Origin: Candidatus Thorarchaeota archaeon
Lineage (GTDB): Archaea; Asgardarchaeota; Thorarchaeia; Thorarchaeales; Thorarchaeaceae
NCBI GenBank assembly: GCA_030638785.1
Contig: DAOWDY010000160.1
Span: 1 to 20,265, forward strand
Reading direction: 5' to 3'
DNA: 20,265 bases
Below the pieces are notes generated by a model. That model had not been told where the DNA came from. It searched no databases and worked only from the letters and a program-made list of their open reading frames with translations. The position numbers were made by a program, and so were the translations under genes. Of the stretch, positions 6,397 through 13,734 are shown piece after piece (the stretch's first letter is position 1; the number at the start of each line of letters is the position of its first letter).

Positions 6397-7527
6397 ATGG
6401 CATCATCTCAGGATTCAAAGTCGTATTTCTGGCAGGGAAATCAAGCCTGTGCGGAAGGTGCGATATTTGCTGGTTGTAAGTTTTTTGCAGGATACCCAAT
6501 AACACCTGCTTCGGAAATTGCAGAAGTTATGTCTTATCGTCTACCAAAGTTAGGGGGAACTTATTTGCAGATGGAGGACGAAATTGCTGCGATTTCAGCA
6601 GTTATTGGTGCAGCGTGGGGAGGAGTTCTCTCAATGACAGCAACTTCAGGACCGGGATTCAGTCTCATGCAGGAAAACATTGGATACGCTATGATGACTG
6701 AAACGCCATGTGTGATAGTTGATGTTCAGCGTGCTGGTCCTAGTACAGGTCAAGCTACAAAAGTTGCACAAGGTGACTTGATGCAATCTCGATGGGGGAC
6801 TCATGGAGATCATGAGAGTGTTGTTCTTGCACCAAACTCCGCACAGGAATCTTATGAACTAACAATCAAATCGTTTATCCTTGCTGAAATGCTTAGACAT
6901 CCAGTAATACTCCTATCAGATGAGGTTATTGCACATTCACGCGAGAAAGTGGTTATTGAGTCAAATAAGAAATCTGAGGTGAAAAGACGCTTCGCGGGTA
7001 AAGATGATCCACCATATGGTGGGAAATCATCTGATGGTTATGCAATAATGCCGAGATTTGGTGATGGACACGATTTATTGGTCACAGGTTCAACACATGA
7101 TGAGCAAGGTTACAGAAAAACTGCTGATGCTGAAACTCATGAAAGATTGATTTATCGACTTGAAAAGAAAATTCGAAACAAAGAACATCTCATCGCTGAT
7201 GTTGTTGTTTCAGGACCGATAGAGGCTGAGTGGGGAGTGGTTTCCTTTGGTAGTGCTTCAAGGTCTGTTGACGAAGCGATGATTGAAAGTAATTCTTCTT
7301 TCAAATCTTTCAGATTGAGAACTCTTTGGCCTTTTCCAAGTATGGAGTTGAAAGATTTCTCAGAAACTGTCGACAAGTTGTTGGTTCCTGAATTAAATAT
7401 GGGACAATTGTCAGGAGAAGTTTCAAAATCTGTTGATAGTTCCCTAGAGATCGTGTCGTTAAACAGGATTGGTGGAGGTAGACTTATTGAACCGGATGAA
7501 ATCTCTTCCATTGTTTCGTCCAGGTAG
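6397..7527 (+). CDS. korA: 2-oxoacid:ferredoxin oxidoreductase, alpha subunit
   Basis: The 376-residue protein matches the alpha subunit of 2-oxoglutarate-type ferredoxin oxidoreductases, which decarboxylate 2-oxoacids to acyl-CoA while reducing ferredoxin. Family motifs are GNQACAEGAIFAGC near the start, GYPITPASE, QMEDEIAA, the TSGPGFSLM segment, and a C-terminal domain ending GRLIEPDEIS. Length and end are normal, so the gene looks complete. Thiamine diphosphate is bound by the beta subunit, which is normally encoded just downstream. Here no korB follows; the next coding frame is on the opposite strand. I chose the ATG at 6397 over the TTG at 6391. A TATA-like AGTTTTATC lies near 6354-6362. 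Substrate specificity (2-oxoglutarate versus other 2-oxoacids) cannot be fixed from the sequence. Confidence 0.92.
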   Translation: MASSQDSKSYFWQGNQACAEGAIFAGCKFFAGYPITPASEIAEVMSYRLPKLGGTYLQMEDEIAAISAVIGAAWGGVLSMTATSGPGFSLMQENIGYAMMTETPCVIVDVQRAGPSTGQATKVAQGDLMQSRWGTHGDHESVVLAPNSAQESYELTIKSFILAEMLRHPVILLSDEVIAHSREKVVIESNKKSEVKRRFAGKDDPPYGGKSSDGYAIMPRFGDGHDLLVTGSTHDEQGYRKTADAETHERLIYRLEKKIRNKEHLIADVVVSGPIEAEWGVVSFGSASRSVDEAMIESNSSFKSFRLRTLWPFPSMELKDFSETVDKLLVPELNMGQLSGEVSKSVDSSLEIVSLNRIGGGRLIEPDEISSIVSSR

Positions 7528-9812
7528 TGTAAGGGATAAACTACTGATTGATTTGATGGAATCATTTGTCCTCCAAGCTGGATTGTAATAGAACCATCAA
7601 TCATAGTTCGAATCCAAAATATTACTGTGAACGTTTTGAACTCATGAGTCGACCAAGTTCCAAAAATTTCTATAATAATCTGATGACTTCCAGGAGACAA
7701 CCACTTGGGAATTTCTATTGATTGACGAGTACTAGTTAATGTTTCTTCTACTGTGGCTAGAGGTGTACTATTTCCTTGGATGTACACGATTATTCCAACT
7801 GTACCCAACTCATTTAGTTCGTCATCAAAAGTAGTCAAGTTAAATTCAATGGTTTCATCATCATATGCTATAATATCACTAATTTCAGAAGTGATTTCCG
7901 TTAGAATAGTTACATCAATAGAAGTGGATTCAAGTAACGCAAAACTGGCATTAAGCGTGGTGATTTGAAGAGTTCGTAACCCGGGAGTGATATTGAATCC
8001 TGTATTGAAGGTGATATTCGTTAATATTCCCAGAGTTAAGGATACATACTTGGAGAATTCTCCCATACTGTCATTAATCAATAACGGAATAGAATATGTG
8101 ATTCCACTTTCGGATTCCAAGTAAATTTCAATGGTAGTTAGGGTCCCCCGAACAAAGCTCCAAGAATTAATACTTGGGGTGAACCATAGAGGATGATATA
8201 TTGTAACTAACACTATTACGCTAATTGTCTGGGCGTGTTGAGTGTTACTAGTTACACGGATGGAATAGTTGTATGAACCAAGATCAGAATCTAGTGAGAT
8301 AGACCAGTTAATGAGAACAATTCCATACGAGTCGGTAATACCTGAACCAACTACGTCACTTGCTGTATCCAATATTTCAACCATGATAGAAGAAGTTGGG
8401 AAACCTAGTGGATTTTGAATCGTAATACAGATAGCCGCCATTTCTCCTCTTGCTGCAGGAACCAAAGTATCACTGGATATTTGAGGGATATATGATATTT
8501 CTATAGCTTCTATAAATTCAGTCGCTCCATAATATTGAGATGTGTTTACTGAAATAGCGATTTGTCCATATCCCCATTCCGTTGTTGGGACATCAATAAT
8601 ACTTGTGAAAGCACCAGATGAATTTGTGGCATCTAATAATTGAAATGCCCAATTGTTCACTGAGAGATTTACTGAGAGGGGCAGGAAATCAAGTAATTCT
8701 CCTGATTGCCAGTCCATTAAGGTCACTGTGGTTCTGAACGAATTAGAATATAATATCTGTTCATTAGTGATAATTGCTGTAATGTTCCGAGAAAACACAG
8801 TTACCCACAATTGATCAGTAGCATTTTGATATTGAGGGTGTATTGCCGTGATGTTGATATCGTAGATTCCTGGAGGTGTCGTGAAGGGAATACTTGTGAT
8901 ATATCTTCCATCTCCTTGATTAGTCAAATTCCCAAAAGCAAAGTTTGTTTCCCATTTTACTTCTGCACCACTAATGGGGCTCAGGTTTTTGTCTATGTGA
9001 TCTATAATGAGTTCTACATTCTCGAAATCGTTTCCACTAGGAGTCTGACAGTAGATGCTGTCGGTAAAGCTAACTCTGTCGAAACTAGATGGTTCAGGTT
9101 CAATAGTCATCAATAATGATTCTGAGAAAGGAAGAAATGCAGAAGTTCCATTTCCACTCACTTGGATAGAGTAGGTATCAGGTGGGTAGGGAATTGAATC
9201 CCATTCAAGGTTGATAAGACCAAACGAATCTGTATCTGTGGTATTTGAATATACTAAATCAGAAGTGGAATTGTAGATTTCTACCAACACCGATTGATTC
9301 ACGTATGACACATTCTCATTATATCGGCTTGCTAAACCAAGGGTCACAGTTACATTGTCGTTTGTTTCTATGGTTAATGGAGTAATTGCTCTGGCTTGAA
9401 TCCGCCCTCGTGTTATGTTTACTTCGATTGTTTCGCTTGCACCTTGAGAATATTTGTCAAAGATTTCCACATTGAAGATAACATACGCTGTGATGGGATC
9501 AGGAAAAGGGGAGGTATCCTCAGGGATTATTATATATGAAGATGTAAAGTAACGGATGTTTGGTGATGAAGAAATGAAGTATGCATCATCAAAAACTGGC
9601 CCTTTGTCAGTTACAACTGCAAAGGATACATAACACCACCCTCCTTCGCCATAATCTGCAACCATTTTTGCGACCATATCTATTGATTCGCCTACTTCGT
9701 ATGTCATTTGATCAGTTTCAAAGTAGTGAAAATCAAATGATAAAGCAGCCACTGGAGCTGCAAATGCCATTAATACTGTGAGAGATATGATAACTGCTAT
9801 GCGTGATCGCAA
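7152..9812 (-). CDS. Large secreted Ig-like repeat protein; 3' end doubtful
   Basis: The frame gives 886 residues. An N-terminal signal peptide (RSRIAVIISLTVLMAFAAP, cleavage near 21-24) is followed by repeated beta-rich domains of about 90-110 residues with recurring forms such as SFGLINLEWDS, SYGIVLINWS and Y-I-V motifs. These resemble Ig-like or bacterial adhesin-type folds, and Asn-X-Ser/Thr sites are very frequent. It is presumably a glycosylated cell-surface or secreted protein of unknown role. The start is a TTG at 9812 with GGTGGG just upstream; an in-frame TAG directly precedes it. The repeats end near 7530. The last roughly 125 residues are the antisense of korA, look non-homologous, and contain no membrane anchor, so the real 3' end was probably lost or misjoined. 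Confidence 0.78.
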   Translation of the reverse strand: MRSRIAVIISLTVLMAFAAPVAALSFDFHYFETDQMTYEVGESIDMVAKMVADYGEGGWCYVSFAVVTDKGPVFDDAYFISSSPNIRYFTSSYIIIPEDTSPFPDPITAYVIFNVEIFDKYSQGASETIEVNITRGRIQARAITPLTIETNDNVTVTLGLASRYNENVSYVNQSVLVEIYNSTSDLVYSNTTDTDSFGLINLEWDSIPYPPDTYSIQVSGNGTSAFLPFSESLLMTIEPEPSSFDRVSFTDSIYCQTPSGNDFENVELIIDHIDKNLSPISGAEVKWETNFAFGNLTNQGDGRYITSIPFTTPPGIYDINITAIHPQYQNATDQLWVTVFSRNITAIITNEQILYSNSFRTTVTLMDWQSGELLDFLPLSVNLSVNNWAFQLLDATNSSGAFTSIIDVPTTEWGYGQIAISVNTSQYYGATEFIEAIEISYIPQISSDTLVPAARGEMAAICITIQNPLGFPTSSIMVEILDTASDVVGSGITDSYGIVLINWSISLDSDLGSYNYSIRVTSNTQHAQTISVIVLVTIYHPLWFTPSINSWSFVRGTLTTIEIYLESESGITYSIPLLINDSMGEFSKYVSLTLGILTNITFNTGFNITPGLRTLQITTLNASFALLESTSIDVTILTEITSEISDIIAYDDETIEFNLTTFDDELNELGTVGIIVYIQGNSTPLATVEETLTSTRQSIEIPKWLSPGSHQIIIEIFGTWSTHEFKTFTVIFWIRTMIDGSITIQLGGQMIPSNQSVVYPLHYLDETMEEISSGSISLPPPILFNDTISRELSTDFETSPDNCPIFNSGTNNLSTVSEKSFNSILGKGQRVLNLKDLKEELLSIIASSTDLEALPKETTPHSASIGPETTTSAMRCSLFRIFFSSR

Positions 9813-9935
9813 CTAACCCACCGATAAATCGTCATTACAATGCCTAAAAAAGACCCACGACTTTATCGACAGGTTTAATTCATTCACCAATGGGTTCAAA
9901 GTGTATTATTCAATGATATTAGGAATTTGAACACC
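9813..9935. promoter_or_regulatory. Divergent promoter region with an imperfect inverted repeat
   Basis: The spacer separates the Ig-like gene from the Rpb8-like gene. CGATAAATCGT (9822-9832) and ACGACTTTATCG (9857-9868) form an inverted repeat with one extra base in the second arm, 24 bp apart. An A/T run (CTTTTTTAG on the minus strand, near 9850) sits between the arms and could be the TATA box of the secreted-protein gene. GGTTTAATTC near 9871-9880 is a candidate for the plus strand. Confidence 0.35.
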
Positions 9936-10301
9936 ATGCCAGTGAGAATTAAAGATGCAGTAATCAATTCAATTGAAGATACTGAAACAAAGAAACTCAA
10001 AGTTCTAAAAATGGTGTCTAAAACTGAGGGTGCTACATTAACAATTGAGCTTCCTGATGCACTTTGTGATCCCTTCAATGTCAAGGATTCTGTAGCTGTC
10101 ACTATTGGTTCTGAAGAAATCCCACGGGGAGAGAAAGCGAAACTCTATGCAGAGGGTACTGTGTTTAAGATGAACGAAGTAAAGGGCCTAGAAGTTGTAG
10201 GAACAATTGGCGGTCTTAAATTCATTCTAAATCTCTCCTCTCCTAAACCAACTCAAAGGAAGACTTTCGATTCTGAAAAATTCTTCCTATCTTTAGATTA
10301 G
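9936..10301 (+). CDS. rpoG: RNA polymerase subunit Rpb8/RpoG-like
   Basis: The 121-residue protein resembles the archaeal homologue of eukaryotic RNA polymerase subunit Rpb8, a small OB-fold protein found in TACK and Asgard lineages. Supporting features are the length and the all-beta pattern. The segment YAEGTVFKMNEVKGLEVVG followed by TIGGLKFILNL matches the Rpb8-like order of a Y-x-GxVYK strand and then a hydrophobic GGL strand near the C terminus. The start chosen is the ATG at 9936; a TTG at 9927 is in frame three codons earlier. The next gene on the same strand is a TFB, so two transcription genes are neighbours. Similarity is at the pattern level, so a profile search would be needed to confirm it. 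Confidence 0.72.
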   Translation: MPVRIKDAVINSIEDTETKKLKVLKMVSKTEGATLTIELPDALCDPFNVKDSVAVTIGSEEIPRGEKAKLYAEGTVFKMNEVKGLEVVGTIGGLKFILNLSSPKPTQRKTFDSEKFFLSLD

Positions 10302-10453
10302 CCAAAGCTCTCCGTTTTCAATGTTAAGAAGAATAGTTTCGGCCACCTCACTTTCTCACTAGGATTTGTATGTCCCTTTAACGGTGGTCTGAATCTAATG
10401 TATCGAACATGTACGTAGGTCTAGTGGATAATTACCTCCTGAAATCTAGTTAG

Positions 10454-11518
10454 GTGACCGTTACCGATGATATATGGGTGTGGTCATTGGTCGATGTATC
10501 AATTCAAGCAAATGTTCTATCTTGGACATGTCCAGACTGTTCTGGAGCTGTTGTAGTAAATAGAGGGTTTGTTGTTTGCTCTGAATGTGGAATAGCTGTT
10601 TCCAGAGAATATGTACTTCCTACATATCAGATGGGCGAAGAACAGAATGCCGGTACCCCAGGTGCAAGTGTATACGGCTCCCTAGGTAACAGAATGCATA
10701 TCGTTGACGGACTTGGAAGCTATATTGGATTTCACAAAGATATATACTTCCGAGATGCGAATGGGCAGTCTTTGCCTGGATCTAGACAGAAGAAGTTCAA
10801 GAGATTGAAGAGTATCTACAGTACAAGAGTCCGTATTGGGAAAAACGAGGCGAAGTATAGAGCTTTGAGAACTCTAAATCATGTATCCAAGCTTTTGATG
10901 TTGAACGAGCAGGTACGTGATCGAACAGCATATCTATACAAGAAAGTAGTTTCTGAGTCACCAACCAAGATAACCAACAATATTCTACTAATAGCAGTTT
11001 GTCTACTCATGGCAGTTCGGGAATTCAAGGAAGAAGCTCCAATAACTCTCGAGGAGATAGCTGATGTCTTCGAAAAATGTGGGCATCGTGTTAGTGTACG
11101 ATCAATTGTACGGGAAGCTCTGAATCTACGCACTGTAACGGGGTATGCACCCCAAATCAGAAAACCAGAAGATTATGTTCCACGAGTTCTTTCTATGCTA
11201 ATGAATAACGCGAAGGTGGTAGGAAAAATAGAATCTCGTGGTTGGAGTCCACGAGAATACGAAAACCTTCTTCGAGATAAAATTCTTTTCATACTGGATC
11301 TTGTTCCATCCTCAAAACGGGGTGGGCGCAATCCTTTCATATTCACTGTGTCTGCTACATATGCTAGTGATCGTCTATTAGCAGCTGAGCATGGAAAGCG
11401 TTGTGTGTTAACTCAGAAACTTGCTTCGCAAGCAACTGATGTTGCTGAGTATAGTATCCGCGATCACTTTGGGATGATTAAGAATGCTGTTGAAGTTGCT
11501 TCAGCTTCATCAGTTTAA
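10454..11518 (+). CDS. tfb: Divergent transcription initiation factor TFB
   Basis: The 354-residue protein has the TFB layout. An N-terminal zinc ribbon (C26, C29, C42, C45 in CPDC and CSEC) is followed by the GLGSYIG linker (about 86-92), QKKFKRLKSI, and two cyclin-like repeats (about 130-225 and 235-345). The first contains LLIAVCLLMAVRE and PITLEEIADVF. TFB recruits RNA polymerase to TBP-bound promoters. The B-reader region, usually EWRAF then RTGAP, is not recognisable: between ribbon and linker the sequence reads PTYQMGEEQNAGTPGASVYG. It is longer than the usual 300-310 residues. The GTG start directly follows an in-frame TAG; a GTG at 10478 is an alternative. The pilus-type ATPase gene starts about 25 bp after its stop, so the two may be co-transcribed. 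Confidence 0.87.
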   Translation: MTVTDDIWVWSLVDVSIQANVLSWTCPDCSGAVVVNRGFVVCSECGIAVSREYVLPTYQMGEEQNAGTPGASVYGSLGNRMHIVDGLGSYIGFHKDIYFRDANGQSLPGSRQKKFKRLKSIYSTRVRIGKNEAKYRALRTLNHVSKLLMLNEQVRDRTAYLYKKVVSESPTKITNNILLIAVCLLMAVREFKEEAPITLEEIADVFEKCGHRVSVRSIVREALNLRTVTGYAPQIRKPEDYVPRVLSMLMNNAKVVGKIESRGWSPREYENLLRDKILFILDLVPSSKRGGRNPFIFTVSATYASDRLLAAEHGKRCVLTQKLASQATDVAEYSIRDHFGMIKNAVEVASASSV

Positions 11519-11543
11519 ATTGTCAAATCATTCTTCTAGTAGT

Positions 11544-13265
11544 ATGGTGACATTTTTGAACTCCCAAACACAGAAAACAGGGATTCATGCATTGCTCTGT
11601 CCAGAATCACGATGTAAGAGCTGTACCTCAAATACTACTTCATCAAATTGTGAGCAACTCTCTGCCACTTCGTCAAATGGGATGAAAGTGTTGCTGGTTG
11701 AACCAAATAGGAATCTGATTCACCTCTCTAGAGATGTAGCAGATTCTTTCTCTCAGCCACCGTGGTATGGTGGATCTTGGGAAACGGTCTATATAGAATC
11801 CATAGATGTTCTACGGGACAACATAGAAGGAATTATTGATGCTTATTCTTCAGGTCCATATTTATCACTGTTTTTGAATGAATACAAATCGGATTTATTA
11901 CTGCATTACGCTTTTCCGCGAGTCAAGACATCTCTGGAATACTCACTATTACAGAATCTGGAACGTAAAACTACACTTGATTTGTCGAAAAGGGTTCCAA
12001 CTAGAGCGACATTACAAAGAAAGCTCTTGTTGATTTCCGATTCTGTCGCAAATCGAATTGCTTCTTCACTTCCTGAAATCGATGCTACGACCAGAGGAAA
12101 TCTATCTCAGATTGCTTCGCATCAATCAACTGTTCTCGACTCGCTATTTCCACTGTTTTTAGATGATGAAGTAGAGGAGATTTATCTTGATGCTCCAGAT
12201 ACTTACATTTACTTTGATCATAGTAGACTTGGGAGAATACAGGCAGATTGGAAGCCAACTAATGAAGAGTTAACGCGAATGGTTACCTTATTGCGTTCTG
12301 AAAGTAACCTTCACTTAGATAGAAGAAATCCTTCACTTAAAACCGACCTAGTTATCTATGATACTCCACTCAGGTTTTCTATAAGCCTTCCACCACTTGC
12401 CTCAGAAGGTATTCACTTAGAAATTAGACGTGCCAGAACTAAGCCATTTACAATACTCGATTTAATTCGCAATGATACATTGAGTATTGAAGCTGCAGCG
12501 ATGCTGATTTTAGCAATCAATTCAAGAATGAATATTACAGTTACAGGAGGTCCTGGAGTAGGAAAAACTACCCTAATGAATGCCCTAGATAACGTGACAC
12601 CAAAGAATTGGAGGAAGCTCTACATTGAAGATGCAATTGAAAGTAGACTGTACGAAGGGCATCACCAAATTAGGGTTAGAGTGGATCCTGTAGACGAAAT
12701 TGATGCTAGTTTTGATAAGGTCACGGAGATAGTGAAAAGCCTTCATAGATCGCCAGATTATTTGATACTCGGAGAAATACAAACAGGAGAACATAGTAAG
12801 GCATTGTTTCAATCAATTGCTGCAGGACTCTGTTCTATTCAGACTTGTCATAGTGCAACTTCTTATGGTCTCATAACAAGGTGGTCTAAAAATCACGGGA
12901 TTGATGATTCAAGTATTGCATTAATGGATCTCATAGTATCACTCAATCGTCCTCAACCGGGTGAATCTATCCGGTATATTAGCGAGATTGTGGAAGTTAG
13001 AAGAAGGACAAGATCAGGGGTGATTGAATTTGTTGGTTTAAATCCAGTCTATGACCGATTGGATCCTTCTATATCCGGTACTTGGGTAGAAGATGGTGCA
13101 TTTTATCAATCTGCATTAAAGCAAGGAATTGAGTCACACATTCCAGCATTTAGTAACATAGTTCATGAATTGAAGAAAATCATCGCGGATGAAAATGGAA
13201 CATTGTCAGGTATTGCGAGTAATTTATGGTCAAATGGACATCCTATGTTAGTGGACCGGATTTGA
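11544..13265 (+). CDS. TadA/VirB11-family pilus or secretion ATPase
   Basis: From the ATG at 11544 this is a 574-residue ATPase of the archaeal type II/IV secretion (TadA, GspE, VirB11) family, which powers assembly of type IV pilus-like filaments. The chain has a large N-terminal domain, the linker motif PFTILDLIRNDTLS (about 301-314), Walker A GGPGVGKTT (335-343), the Asp-box region YIEDAIESR (360-368), Walker B LILGEIQTGE (407-416) and the His box TCHSAT (434-439). The N terminus has four cysteines (C19, C24, C27, C36) before the conserved part. Other starts in frame are ATG 11484, which would overlap tfb, and ATG 11682, which would drop the cysteines. There is no clear ribosome binding site. 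No platform protein gene follows, as would be usual. A pilin-like gene lies 82 bp downstream. Confidence 0.9.
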   Translation: MVTFLNSQTQKTGIHALLCPESRCKSCTSNTTSSNCEQLSATSSNGMKVLLVEPNRNLIHLSRDVADSFSQPPWYGGSWETVYIESIDVLRDNIEGIIDAYSSGPYLSLFLNEYKSDLLLHYAFPRVKTSLEYSLLQNLERKTTLDLSKRVPTRATLQRKLLLISDSVANRIASSLPEIDATTRGNLSQIASHQSTVLDSLFPLFLDDEVEEIYLDAPDTYIYFDHSRLGRIQADWKPTNEELTRMVTLLRSESNLHLDRRNPSLKTDLVIYDTPLRFSISLPPLASEGIHLEIRRARTKPFTILDLIRNDTLSIEAAAMLILAINSRMNITVTGGPGVGKTTLMNALDNVTPKNWRKLYIEDAIESRLYEGHHQIRVRVDPVDEIDASFDKVTEIVKSLHRSPDYLILGEIQTGEHSKALFQSIAAGLCSIQTCHSATSYGLITRWSKNHGIDDSSIALMDLIVSLNRPQPGESIRYISEIVEVRRRTRSGVIEFVGLNPVYDRLDPSISGTWVEDGAFYQSALKQGIESHIPAFSNIVHELKKIIADENGTLSGIASNLWSNGHPMLVDRI

Positions 13266-13304
13266 CACTGATTTGAGTGATATTCGATATTTCTGGTTGT
13301 GGGG

Positions 13305-13313
13305 CTTAAATAG
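13305..13313 (+). promoter_or_regulatory. Strong TATA box of the pilin-like gene
   Basis: GGGGCTTAAATAGC combines a G-rich upstream element with a near-consensus TATA box (CTTAAATAG). The predicted start is near 13333-13335, giving a leader of about 14 nt that contains GAAGGTG before the ATG at 13348. The gene is thus probably transcribed separately from, and more strongly than, the ATPase gene. Confidence 0.6.
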
Positions 13314-13347
13314 CAATTAAAGTAATTACAGTTGAAGGTGTGATATT

Positions 13348-13551
13348 ATGAGCAGTGTCCATTCTATTGTTGTTGACGAAAATGGCGGACCCTTGGTAGA
13401 AGAGAGTCTTCTTCTTGGACTTGCTGTTGTCACAATTTCAATCGTAATAGCTGTTATACTCCAAGCAACTGGGTGGGCACAAGAAGCGGTCGCAGGTCTC
13501 CTGCAGTTGCTTCAAGATAGCTGGAATGGTCTAACTAATCTATTCCCATAA
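13348..13551 (+). CDS. Small Flp-pilin-like membrane protein
   Basis: The 67 residues contain a short polar start (about 1-14), one long hydrophobic helix (about 18-41, LVEESLLLGLAVVTISIVIA onward) and an amphipathic tail (about 44-67). The layout resembles Flp-type pilins of Tad systems in length, in the acidic DENGG before the helix, and in a Glu at position +5 if processing occurs after the second Gly of GGP. The site lacks the basic residue typical of archaeal class III signal peptides, so processing is uncertain. GAAGGTG is the ribosome binding site. It follows the TadA-like ATPase by 82 bp and has its own strong promoter, as expected of a major filament subunit. The alternative is an unrelated small membrane protein. 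Confidence 0.68.
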   Translation: MSSVHSIVVDENGGPLVEESLLLGLAVVTISIVIAVILQATGWAQEAVAGLLQLLQDSWNGLTNLFP

Positions 13552-13602
13552 TTGTCCAATTAATCTATATTTTAGCAAAGTGAGTTGCACTTTGGGGAAA
13601 TC

Positions 13603-13612
13603 CTTATTTAAC
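13603..13612 (+). promoter_or_regulatory. Candidate TATA box for tRNA-Glu
   Basis: CTTATTTAAC lies about 45 bp before the mature 5' end of tRNA-Glu. A start about 25 bp downstream would leave a 5' leader of roughly 20 nt for RNase P. Found by eye. Confidence 0.45.
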
Positions 13613-13654
13613 AACCCTAGCGGTCTGGACTAGGCTCGGAAATTTCTGATTTTT

Positions 13655-13732
13655 GCTCCGGTAGTGTAGTCCGGCCCAGCATGGGGGGTTCTCGACCCCT
13701 CGACCCGGGTTCGAATCCCGGCCGGAGCACCA
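13655..13732 (+). tRNA. tRNA-Glu (anticodon CTC)
   Basis: The acceptor stem GCTCCGG/CCGGAGC is perfect with discriminator A and encoded CCA. The D arm is GTGT-AGTCCGGCCCA-GCAT. The anticodon arm is GGGGG-TTCTCGA-CCCCT with anticodon CTC (reads GAG). The T arm is CCGGG-TTCGAAT-CCCGG. No intron is present. The 3' end is only 2 bp from the stop codon of the convergent Ig-like gene, and the run TTTT after CCA may help termination. Confidence 0.97.
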
Positions 13733-13734
13733 TT

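Noticed and set aside
11484..11543. Upstream ATG start for the TadA-like ATPase
   Set aside because: It would overlap the tfb 3' end by 35 bp, and the added residues look like translated tfb tail and spacer; the ATG at 11544 is preferred.
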